NCBI GenBank assembly: GCA_035547915.1
Contig: DASZTS010000024.1
Coordinates: 1-64,000 of the forward strand
Source of the DNA: DASSFG01 sp035547915
Lineage (GTDB): Bacteria > Planctomycetota > Planctomycetia > Pirellulales > JAICIG01
Direction of reading: 5' to 3'
Length of the DNA stretch: 64,000 nucleotides
The position numbers were made by a program, and so were the translations under genes. Under the pieces are notes generated by a model, which saw only the letters and a program-made list of their open reading frames with translations, did no database searches and had not been told where the DNA came from. Below are positions 1 through 6,787 of this stretch, piece after piece. Numbering within the stretch: position 1 is the first letter of the stretch; each line of letters begins with the position of its first letter.

Positions 1-1
1 G

Positions 2-253
2 ACGGTCATCCGTGCGATCAACAACAACGCTCTGCCTTTGGGCGGTCCGACCGGCTGTAACTGGAACGCCGACACCCACTGCGGTCCGAACGACGAAATC
101 TTCGGCTGGCACGGAGCTGGTGCCAACGTAGGCTTCCTGGATGGTCACGTGACCTTCCTGTCGCAGGATATCGCTCCGCTCGTGCTCCGCTATCTGGCCA
201 GCTCGGCCGAGCGCGTCAGCCCGACCGTGGTCGGCGGCTTTAGCGACTATTAG
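2..253 (+). CDS. DUF1559 family pseudopilin-like protein, C-terminal part
   Basis: The frame is open from the left edge, so the N-terminus lies outside the window. The visible 83 residues carry the H-x9-DG-type tail of planctomycete DUF1559 proteins: a conserved FGWHGAGANVGFLDGHVTFLS stretch (split here as FGWHGAGAN then VGFLDGHV) near the C-terminus. These proteins usually start with a type IV pilin-like prepilin signal, occur in many copies per planctomycete genome, and are thought to be surface or pseudopilus-like. Substrate and partners are unknown. The family call is secure from the tail; the function is inferred from the family only. Confidence 0.85.
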   Translation, partial: TVIRAINNNALPLGGPTGCNWNADTHCGPNDEIFGWHGAGANVGFLDGHVTFLSQDIAPLVLRYLASSAERVSPTVVGGFSDY

Positions 254-652
254 ACGCTTTGAGTGATTAAGGTTGTTGAGACCGTCCGGCATCCAGGCTT
301 CGCTTCGTTACTTTCACGATGCTTGGGTGCCGGCGGTTGTTTTTTAGCGAGGCAACCGCGTGCCGAGGGCGCAGGCAAAGTGTTGATGCGTCCGCTTGGT
401 CCCGTTCTGGCGGCCGATTTGTCGCCTCGGCAGGCATCCGGATTAAGCGTTTGAGCCCATTTCCGGAGCCCGCAGCCATCAGACGGCATTGTTAAGGTGG
501 GAAATATAAACCTCCCATAAAGGCGTACACCAGTCCCAGCGTAGAACGTGGGCGTGGTCGCGGCGCGTAAGTTAAGTGATTGCAAGCATTTATTTGAAAT
601 TCGTGAGCGCGCTTGACGCGAGTGGGCGGCATTCGTACATTTGCTCAGACGT
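254..652. other. Intergenic gap between DUF1559 gene and arsR
   Basis: About 400 bases without a supportable gene; the open frames here have no recognisable protein character. A 7-bp inverted repeat (GCGGTTG / CAACCGC, about 333-359) with a 13-base T-rich loop is the only local structure seen. The arsR promoter should lie in the AT-richer right part (about 560-640), but no convincing -35/-10 pair or operator was recognised. Confidence 0.5.
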
Positions 653-1018
653 ATGTCCGCTGTCGCTACCAATCCGCTGAAAGCGTCTAGCCAATTGCTC
701 AAGGCATTGGCCGATCCGGTGAGGTTGCGCATCCTGCACCTGCTACTCGACACCGAGGAAATTTGCGTCTGCCATATCCACGAAGCGCTGGAATTGCCGC
801 AGCCGACGGTTTCCCGACACCTGGCGTATCTGCGAAAGCACGGCCTGGTAACGACGCGGAAGGAGGGTCAGTGGGTCTATTACCGGATGGCGAAGGCCCG
901 AACGAATCTGCATCGCGGGCTGATGGTTTGTCTGCACACCTGCCTCACCGACATGGAAGAACTGCGTCGTGACCGAAAGCGCCTCGACGGCGTCGTCTCG
1001 TGTTGCGACGAGTCCTAA
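653..1018 (+). CDS. arsR: ArsR/SmtB-family metalloregulatory repressor
   Basis: A 121-residue winged-helix repressor. The core LADPVRLRILHLLL, the recognition-helix segment QPTVSRHLAYLRKHGLV and the wing WVYYRM are all present. The inducer-binding motif in the alpha-3 helix is EEICVCH (Cys38, Cys40), matching the ELCVCDL arsenite site of classical ArsR. Extra cysteines at 93, 97, 117 and 118 could add ligands. ATG 653 was preferred over an in-frame TTG at 641 because the family fold starts right after it. The gene heads an arsenic cluster, and a strong dyad at 1043-1070 is a likely operator for the downstream genes. Arsenite should relieve repression; this is inferred from the family. Confidence 0.9.
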   Translation: MSAVATNPLKASSQLLKALADPVRLRILHLLLDTEEICVCHIHEALELPQPTVSRHLAYLRKHGLVTTRKEGQWVYYRMAKARTNLHRGLMVCLHTCLTDMEELRRDRKRLDGVVSCCDES

Positions 1019-1042
1019 CGGTGGCTGACTGTTTTTTTCGAT

Positions 1043-1070
1043 AAGTATATGTGCGAAGCCACATATTCTT
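1043..1070. promoter_or_regulatory. Probable ArsR operator dyad
   Basis: Inverted repeat with 11-base arms AAGTATATGTG and CACATATTCTT around a 6-base spacer CGAAGC; 10 of 11 positions pair and the inner 7 are perfect. It lies between arsR and the phosphatase gene and covers an in-frame ATG at 1049, which argues that translation of the next gene starts further down, at 1124. AT-rich dyads in this position are typical ArsR binding sites. Assignment to ArsR is inference. Confidence 0.6.
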
Positions 1071-1123
1071 GTGTTCGTCAGATTGTCAGAATAAGGAACT
1101 TCGAGAAACTGGCGGAGACGGGA

Positions 1124-2182
1124 ATGCGCTTTGTAAAGGTATGTTGCTGGGTTGGCATATTTGGGATGCCTGGACTGTTGGCGCTGGGCGCCGAAAAGGA
1201 CGGCGTCTCTAACCCCGGTCCCTTCGTACGGGCACTGTGGGTGGTGCAGCGGTATGGATCACCGGATGCCGCCGACCCGCGGCACGATGAACGCACCAAG
1301 GCGTCTCTTACCCCCGCCTTGGCCAAGGGCGGCACCGTCACCGATCGCGCAGTAACCAACAAACTTATGGATGCAAAGACCTTTCAATCCTTGGCCGGGC
1401 CCGACGATCTCGTGCAGGCGATCGAACTGCAAGCGGCCCTCGATGCGTCGGCACCCGATACGCGTCGGCAGCTCTTGCCTGCCGTGGCCGCTCACCTCGA
1501 CCTGTTGACCACCTCTTTCGATCGAATCGACGCGGCCCATCTGGCGGCCGGCGAACAGCTCGCGGAGTGGATCGTCGCCAACTATAAACCGGGCAAGCCG
1601 CTGCCGTTGATCTTTGTCTGCACGGGCAATTCCCGCCGCAGCATCCTCGGCGCGACGATGGGCAACGTCGCCGCGGCTTATTGGGGCCTGCCCGAGGTGC
1701 GTTGCCATAGCGGCGGCACCGCCCCGAGCGCCTTCAATCCGCGCACCATCGCCACGTTGAAGGCGATCGGTATCGAGATCGAACCGACCGGCGACGAAGC
1801 CCCGCGCGGTGCCGAAGGTGCCGCGAACCCCGTCTATTCCGTCCGTTGGGGAGCGAGCGGCGATGATGCATCGGCAGCGATGGAGACGATCGAATTCTCC
1901 AAGCACTACGGCGACGCCGCCAATCCGCAGAGCGGCTTCGCGGCCCTCATGGTCTGTTCGCAGGCCGACACCGAATGCCCGATGGTCAAAGGCGCGGCGC
2001 GTCGCATCTCGACACCCTTCCTAGACCCCAAAGCGTACGACGACGGCGACTACGAGACGCTGAAGTACGCCGAGCGCCGCGACGACCTGGGCCGGCTCAT
2101 GCTGGCCGTGCTGCTCAAGGCGCGGCGGCAATTGGAAGCCAAGGGAACGATCGCGCCGCCGGCCATCACCACCCCTGAATAA
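1124..2182 (+). CDS. Low-molecular-weight phosphatase / arsenate-reductase-like protein with export signal
   Basis: A 352-residue protein. The C-terminal half is a low-molecular-weight protein tyrosine phosphatase / ArsC fold with the P-loop VCTGNSRRS (CX5R, nucleophile near Cys166) and a late acidic segment FLDPKAYDD. Further cysteines (CSQADTEC) could serve the disulfide cascade of thioredoxin-linked arsenate reductases. The N-terminus MRFVKVCCWVGIFGMPGLLALGAE looks like a signal peptide, which is unusual for a cytosolic detoxification enzyme. ATG 1124 has GGAG about 8 bases upstream; the earlier ATG 1049 lies inside the operator dyad. The gene sits between arsR and acr3, which supports arsenate reduction as its role. 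A general phosphatase is the alternative. Confidence 0.75.
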   Translation: MRFVKVCCWVGIFGMPGLLALGAEKDGVSNPGPFVRALWVVQRYGSPDAADPRHDERTKASLTPALAKGGTVTDRAVTNKLMDAKTFQSLAGPDDLVQAIELQAALDASAPDTRRQLLPAVAAHLDLLTTSFDRIDAAHLAAGEQLAEWIVANYKPGKPLPLIFVCTGNSRRSILGATMGNVAAAYWGLPEVRCHSGGTAPSAFNPRTIATLKAIGIEIEPTGDEAPRGAEGAANPVYSVRWGASGDDASAAMETIEFSKHYGDAANPQSGFAALMVCSQADTECPMVKGAARRISTPFLDPKAYDDGDYETLKYAERRDDLGRLMLAVLLKARRQLEAKGTIAPPAITTPE

Positions 2183-2215
2183 CCTTGGCTTCCGAAACAG
2201 AGAGGACGACCTAGA

Positions 2216-3391
2216 ATGGCCCAGTGCTGTGCATCCGATGCTCCCGATCCGCGTCTGTCGTGGCTCGATCGGTATCTCACGCTCTGGATCGCGCTGGCGA
2301 TGGTCGTCGGCGTGGCGTTGGGCAACCTAGCGCCGGGCATCGTCGAAGGCATCACGGGATTGACCGTCGGAACGACGTCCATACCCATCGCGATCGGCCT
2401 CATCCTGATGATGTACCCGCCGTTGGCGAAGGTGCGGTACGACAAGCTGGGCGAGGTCTTCCGCAATGGGCGTGTGCTGGGTCTGTCGCTCGTGCAGAAC
2501 TGGGTCATCGGCCCGGTGCTCATGTTCGCGTTGGCCGTGTTGCTCTTGCCAGACAAGCCCGCATACGCGGTCGGCCTCGTGCTGATCGGGCTGGCGCGGT
2601 GCATCGCGATGGTCATCGTCTGGAACGACTTGGCCAAGGGCGACCCGGAGTACGCCGCGGGACTCGTGGCGTTCAATTCGGTGTTCCAGGTCTTCTTCTA
2701 CTCCGCCTACGCTTGGGTCTTCTTGAAGGTGTTGCCGCCCATGCTGGGTGTCGACTTCGGCCACATCGACTTGTCGGGCATCACGATTTCGGCGGTGGCG
2801 CAGAGCGTCTTCATCTATCTGGGTGTGCCGTTCCTGGCCGGCATGGTCACGCGGTTCACGCTCGTCCGCGCTCGCGGCCAAGAATGGTACGAGTCCGTCT
2901 TCATTCCCCGTATCAGTCCGATCACGCTGATCTCCTTGCTGTTTACCATCGTCGTGATGTTCTCGTTGCAGGGCGCCTCGATCCTCCGGTTGCCGCTCGA
3001 CGTGCTGCGCGTTGCCCTGCCGCTCGGCATCTACTTCGTCGTCATGTTCGCCGTCTCGTTCCTGATGGGCAAGACGCTCGGTGCCGACTACCGAAAGACA
3101 ACCACGCTTTCCTTCACCGCGGCCAGCAACAATTTCGAGCTAGCCATCGCCGTCGCGGTCGCCGTATTCGGCATCGACTCCGGCGCCGCCTTCGCGGCCG
3201 TCGTCGGCCCGCTCGTCGAGGTGCCCGTCTTGATCGGCCTCGTCAACGTAGCGCTCGCCTGGCAACGGCGTTACTTTCAACCGGGCGAGGCGACTGCTCT
3301 CGCAAACTCAGGAGTTAAGGCTCCTAAGAGCGTACGGTGGTCATCTCCCACCACGGCAACCAAAGAACATTCCATGTCGAACGAACGTTGA
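2216..3391 (+). CDS. acr3: Acr3-type arsenite efflux permease
   Basis: A 391-residue integral membrane protein with about ten hydrophobic segments in the BASS/Acr3 fold. It carries the Acr3 signatures GLARCIAMVIVWNDLAKGD, with the functionally essential cysteine at position 129, and AASNNFELAIAVAVAVFG near the C-terminus, the second of the paired half-site helices. The N-terminal MAQCCASDAPDPRLSWLDRYL is also typical. It should export arsenite, coupled to the proton gradient. It begins 33 bases after the phosphatase gene with GAGAGGACG upstream, and so is the last gene of an arsR-arsC-like-acr3 operon. The symbol arsB is also used for such genes, but sequence-wise this is the Acr3 family. Confidence 0.95.
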   Translation: MAQCCASDAPDPRLSWLDRYLTLWIALAMVVGVALGNLAPGIVEGITGLTVGTTSIPIAIGLILMMYPPLAKVRYDKLGEVFRNGRVLGLSLVQNWVIGPVLMFALAVLLLPDKPAYAVGLVLIGLARCIAMVIVWNDLAKGDPEYAAGLVAFNSVFQVFFYSAYAWVFLKVLPPMLGVDFGHIDLSGITISAVAQSVFIYLGVPFLAGMVTRFTLVRARGQEWYESVFIPRISPITLISLLFTIVVMFSLQGASILRLPLDVLRVALPLGIYFVVMFAVSFLMGKTLGADYRKTTTLSFTAASNNFELAIAVAVAVFGIDSGAAFAAVVGPLVEVPVLIGLVNVALAWQRRYFQPGEATALANSGVKAPKSVRWSSPTTATKEHSMSNER

Positions 3392-3432
3392 CCGTGCGCT
3401 TGATGAATAACCGCTGAACGTTCCGTGTCGTA

Positions 3433-3477
3433 CTAGAGCATCCGACAAACCCGGATCGAGCTTCGAAGCCGCTTTAA
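3433..3477 (+). repeat. Palindromic intergenic repeat, copy G (core-deleted)
   Basis: Starts CTAGAGCATCCGACAAACC and continues GGATCGAGCTTC, matching the left half of the copy at 31944, then jumps to an end-like AGCCGCTTTAA. It reads as a family member that lost its central stem. It follows acr3 by about 40 bases and precedes the start of the next gene. Confidence 0.5.
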
Positions 3478-3490
3478 CGAGGATCAGATC

Positions 3491-4477
3491 GTGCGTCACC
3501 TTGCCTGGCATGGATGTCGGGCGGTTTTCGTCCTTCTGGTGATGCTGGTCGTCACCACGGCGCGGGAGTCGCTCGGGCAATCGGACGTCAATGACGACAC
3601 CGAAAAATCGGAAAATGTCGATTCCTCGCGCGCGCCGCGCCATTACCGGCCGTGTGAGGTCGTGAAGGAGTCGATATTCGGGGCTGGCGACGACGAGCCG
3701 TTCACCCCTTTGTTGCTGCGGACCCTGTTCACCGACGGCTGGGACGACCCGTGGATCGCGCCGCCCTCGGACAGCGACATGCCGGTCCGGCAGGGCTGGG
3801 TCAACGCGCCGGACGGCCTGTTCTTCCGCAACCTGGTGTGGACGTACCAGAACACCGCCGACATTCCGGGCGACCGCAGCGCGAATCTCGGCCTGTTTCA
3901 ATTCCAGTCGCCGCTGAGCCGGCGACTCTGGATGACACTCGACGTCCCCTACGTGACGACGCTGAGTGCGCCCAACGCCGCCTCGTTCGGTGATCTCAAC
4001 CTCGGCACGCGCGTCATGCTCCGCGAAACGCGGCGCCTCTCGATCATAGCGGGCCTGGGAACGCGCATGCCGACCGGCCAGCTTTCGACCGGGACCGGTC
4101 TGATGCGGCTGAATCCAAACCTTCAATTCTGGGCGCATCTCTCCGGCCGCTGGAGCATGCGTGGCGGCGCCGGCGTCGACGTACCGCTCAACAATTTTGA
4201 CCTGCTGCCGACAAACTTCCTCACGAACGTCGCCATCGGCGAGACGATCACCGGGCATGACGTGCCGATCTTCGGCGACTTCCAATACTATATGACCGCG
4301 ACTCTGCGCAACAATCTCAGCAGCAATGTCTCCGTCCCCACCTTCTTCAGCCTCACTCCTGGCTTTCGCACGCACCTCGGCGGAGAGTACTACCTCGCCG
4401 GCGGCATCGAATTCCCACTCACCCAGCCCCATCCCTACGGCGATCGCCTGACCTTCTTCCTCGTCAAAGGTTTTTAG
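3491..4477 (+). CDS. Putative outer-membrane beta-barrel protein (hypothetical)
   Basis: 328 residues. GTG start with GAGG about 8 bases upstream, then a signal peptide (hydrophobic FVLLVMLVVTTA, residues about 13-24, cut probably near ESLGQS). The mature part alternates polar and hydrophobic residues in strand-like blocks (SRRLWMTLDVPYVTTL, DLNLGTRVMLRETRRLSIIAGLG, SGRWSMRGGAGVDVPLNN, HLGGEYYLAGGIEFPL) and ends in a phenylalanine after RLTFFLVKGF, a common feature of beta-barrel outer-membrane proteins. No enzyme motif was seen. It follows acr3, but a repeat lies between them, so co-transcription is uncertain. Its TAG stop is part of the repeat copy at 4474. The barrel assignment is inferred from composition and pattern. 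Confidence 0.6.
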   Translation: MRHLAWHGCRAVFVLLVMLVVTTARESLGQSDVNDDTEKSENVDSSRAPRHYRPCEVVKESIFGAGDDEPFTPLLLRTLFTDGWDDPWIAPPSDSDMPVRQGWVNAPDGLFFRNLVWTYQNTADIPGDRSANLGLFQFQSPLSRRLWMTLDVPYVTTLSAPNAASFGDLNLGTRVMLRETRRLSIIAGLGTRMPTGQLSTGTGLMRLNPNLQFWAHLSGRWSMRGGAGVDVPLNNFDLLPTNFLTNVAIGETITGHDVPIFGDFQYYMTATLRNNLSSNVSVPTFFSLTPGFRTHLGGEYYLAGGIEFPLTQPHPYGDRLTFFLVKGF

Positions 4478-4548
4478 AGCCGATCCGAAAACCTGCTGGC
4501 GAGTCGAATCGTTCCTGTCGCAACATCGGTTCTCGGACAGGCTCTTAA
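4474..4548 (+). repeat. Palindromic intergenic repeat, copy F (short variant)
   Basis: An imperfect palindrome: left arm AGAGCCGATCCGAAAACC pairs with right arm GGTTCTCGGACAGGCTCT (15 of 18 positions). Its TTAGAGC start and GCTCTTAA end match the family termini, but the central part differs from the long copies. The leading TTTTAG supplies the stop codon of the gene ending at 4477. Confidence 0.55.
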
Positions 4549-4824
4549 TGAAGGTGATGGTCCGAGTATGGACGGCGAGTGCCAGCCTATCGTCGGCCTA
4601 ACGCTCCGCCGTGAGGCCATCCTGGGCACGCGTTGCCATCACCACAGAGCGTGATGGCTACGACGTTGCCGACGCTCGTCCGTGCGGCGCCTCATCATTG
4701 TCTGGCAACCCGAGCGTACGGTAAAACTTGGCGCGCACCTGCTCAGCCGATCCAATACCGGTGAGCGCACCTTGGCACTTCGGCCGCTAATAAAACCCCT
4801 GCGCGGCGATTCGGGAGGAATGAG
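4549..4824. other. Gene-free interval after repeat F
   Basis: No supportable gene. Contains a perfect 8-bp hairpin GCCATCAC / GTGATGGC at 4636-4659 with an 8-base loop and no T-tract. The right end carries the GGGAGG ribosome-binding site of the next gene. Confidence 0.4.
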
Positions 4825-5181
4825 ATGGCCGGATCGGCTTCTTGGCGGGCCGCTTTTCGTGGTAGGCCCGCGGAGGATCGTGATTCGCAGGGCCGCCGCT
4901 GGCAGTTCTCTTTGCGCAGGCTGGTCATCGGCGTCACCATGTCCTGCTGTCTGGCGGCGGTTGTGTTGCGATACGGCGAGTTCTTGTCGTTTGAAGGCTG
5001 CCCGATCACCGACGCGGGCCTGGACCGATTCGCGCCGTTTCGCGCGCTGCGTTCCGTCAACCTGTTTCACACACAGGTCACCGCCGCCGGCGTAGCCAAG
5101 TTGCAGCGATCGTTTCCGAAACTCGCGGTGCTCGGCGCCCAGGGGAATAGGCTGCCGGCATTGGGAAAAGCAGGAGAGTAA
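4825..5181 (+). CDS. Short membrane-anchored leucine-rich-repeat-like protein
   Basis: 118 residues. The N-terminal part is basic, followed by RWQFSLRRLVIGVTMSCCLA, the FSLRxLL-type membrane anchor seen in many planctomycete small proteins. The rest resembles one or two LRR units (GCPITDAGLDRF, LRSVNLFHTQVTAAGVAKL, PKLAVLGAQGN). The ATG has a good GGGAGG site 8-9 bases upstream. The family is widespread in planctomycetes with no known role. It is shorter than typical members and might be a truncated copy. Confidence 0.65.
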   Translation: MAGSASWRAAFRGRPAEDRDSQGRRWQFSLRRLVIGVTMSCCLAAVVLRYGEFLSFEGCPITDAGLDRFAPFRALRSVNLFHTQVTAAGVAKLQRSFPKLAVLGAQGNRLPALGKAGE

Positions 5182-5225
5182 GTCGTAGCGTGGGCGCCTC
5201 GACCGTCGTGCGGAGTGAGTATCGG

Positions 5226-5969
5226 TCAAGACGTGGTCGGACTTGGCGGCGGCGAACCGTCGACCGGCCGAAAGACCTTCTTGGCAATTCTCCCCACGGC
5301 CTGACATGCCACGAGATCAAACGTGCCGCCGACGACCCCGCCGGCAACCGGCACGAGCTTCGTCAGGTCGACGACGCCCTGCTGGCTCACCTTGCTCAGC
5401 AACCGGAACCCCACCAGCTTGTTGATCGACGTGATCGACTTGATGGGAATCCGCTTGATGACCTCGAGCGTCAGCTTGTTGCCGACCGTCACGCCTACTT
5501 CCTTGAGAAGGCCCGCCGCCTCGTTGCCCAGCAACGTGAGCACCACGAACGTCCGCACCTTGTCGTCGTGCAGGTTGTGACCATATATCCGTGCGATGGC
5601 GGCCGACATCCTCGTCTGGATCAGCCACGAAGCACCCAGAGCCGTCGGGATCGAGAACGGTATCGTGACGACTCCGCCCAGCCCCGTGAAGAAACCCGAC
5701 GCGAAATTCTTCGAGCACTCCCATTTGATGAGCGAATCGACGCGGTCATCGTCGCTGCCGAACCCCGGGCGCGTCTTGTATTCGTCGGCGAGTTGTTCCG
5801 CGCTCGACAGCGACGGCACGCCCGAGATCGCCTTGTCGGTAATCCATTGGATCAGTTCGTCGGCCTTCTGTTCCAGCATCTGCATCGCCGTCGCATCGGT
5901 ACGCGCGGGCACGGCGGCGTCGTGTGCCGAATCACGTTCCGACTGGCCGAGATTGTCGTTCGGTTCCAT
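5226..5969 (-). CDS. EcsC family protein
   Basis: 247 residues. Features of the EcsC domain: helix KADELIQWITDKAISGVP near residue 30, a central hydrophobic glycine-rich pair of helices (FASGFFTGLGGVVTIPFSIPTALGASWLIQTRM), the segment IARIYGHNLHDDKVRTFV, and a C-terminal amphipathic stretch with GGVVGGTFDLVACQAVGRIAKKVF. EcsC was named from a Bacillus operon with an ABC transporter; the biochemical role is unknown. It stands alone here, convergent with the LRR-like gene (44-base gap). Confidence 0.85.
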   Translation of the reverse strand: MEPNDNLGQSERDSAHDAAVPARTDATAMQMLEQKADELIQWITDKAISGVPSLSSAEQLADEYKTRPGFGSDDDRVDSLIKWECSKNFASGFFTGLGGVVTIPFSIPTALGASWLIQTRMSAAIARIYGHNLHDDKVRTFVVLTLLGNEAAGLLKEVGVTVGNKLTLEVIKRIPIKSITSINKLVGFRLLSKVSQQGVVDLTKLVPVAGGVVGGTFDLVACQAVGRIAKKVFRPVDGSPPPSPTTS

Positions 5970-6218
5970 GAAGGCATCCTACGTGCCAGACGATCGCCAG
6001 GCCATAACTACCCACCACGCCGGGAATGGCCGGGTTGGCATGATCCCAACCGTGCGATTCCCCGGCGCGGTGTGCGATGTCGCCGCGACTTTCGGCCAAA
6101 GGCAACTAGCCAAAACCCGCTGGTTAGGCCATGATTTGCAGGTCTGCGCGGAAGAGGTGCGGACCACGGATGGCGGCCGTAAACTCCACTTCAACTGCAA
6201 CTGCAAGAAGATCAGCCG
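5970..6218. other. Gene-poor interval upstream of the EcsC gene
   Basis: No convincing gene. A plus-strand frame ending TGA at 6222 encodes a tail with cysteine-rich FNCNCKK just before a possible small membrane peptide gene, but its N-terminal part overlaps the EcsC gene and looks random. The EcsC promoter should lie in the left part. Confidence 0.35.
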
Positions 6219-6308
6219 ATGAATACCTGGGCCACTTCGTTGATCGTCACGGTGGCCATGTTACTGGCGCTGGCCATCGCCTGGAAACTGAAGGACCGCG
6301 AACTGTAA
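6219..6308 (+). CDS. Possible 29-residue single-pass membrane peptide
   Basis: Too short for standard gene calling. ATG to TAA encodes a peptide starting MNTWATSLIVTVAMLLALAI and ending WKLKDREL: one hydrophobic helix (residues 6-22) followed by a charged tail, the layout of real small membrane proteins. The ATG overlaps the TGA of a preceding open frame (ATGA), suggesting translational coupling. Only a weak purine run (AAGAAG) precedes it. It could be chance in a decayed region. Confidence 0.3.
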   Translation: MNTWATSLIVTVAMLLALAIAWKLKDREL

Positions 6309-6495
6309 CGCGGGACCGACAGACAGATCCGTATCTACATGCTCGCCCAGGCTGGCCGATAAGGGCGCCAAACGCGGCGCCGTTATTCTCTCCAAGGGTA
6401 CGCGCGCGGCCCAACTTTGCTCCACCGCTCCCGGTGCGGTCTTCGGTCTTACAGTACTCCGGCCGGCGTTCCGCGTAGTCCAACGGAGGTTGCTC

Positions 6496-6570
6496 ATGCT
6501 CAGCGCTATGACGTCGCCACTAACGATCGAGCCGACCGTCGAAGAGATCGAAGGTAAGTCCGCGGATTAG
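6496..6570 (+). other. 24-codon frame with a strong ribosome-binding site, possible gene-start remnant
   Basis: ATG 6496 has GGAGGT at 6485-6490, one of the best Shine-Dalgarno sites in the window, but the frame stops after 24 codons (MLSAMTSPLTIEPTVEEIEG then KSAD). It may be the surviving 5' end of a lost gene or a leader peptide. No downstream plus-strand gene follows, which favours a remnant. Confidence 0.2.
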
Positions 6571-6787
6571 TGCTCGCAAAGCCGTAAGGCGGGCAGGTCG
6601 CGCCTCCGCTTGTCCGGCCGTTCTCAGAACTTCACCGTGATAATCCGATCGAAACCAGCGGCGGTACATTCCTACCTGCGGCATGTCCCCTTTCGGCCTC
6701 TCTCAGCACTTCAGCGTGATGATCTCATCGGCGGGTGTCACGTCCTGACGATGTATGACCCAGTGATGGCAGACCATCAGCCGCGTA
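6571..6787. other. Interval with two related gene-end remnants (minus strand)
   Basis: Read on the minus strand, two stretches end in similar peptides followed by a stop: one near 6703-6785 (PADEIITLKC) and one near 6630-6665 (FDRIITVKF). The DNA around them shares CTCAGNACTTCANCGTGATNATC. This looks like the ends of two related, otherwise lost coding sequences. No intact gene is supported here. Confidence 0.3.

Noticed and set aside
5190..6134. 314-codon plus-strand open frame opposite the EcsC gene
   Set aside because: Arg/His-rich mirror frame of EcsC; no motifs.
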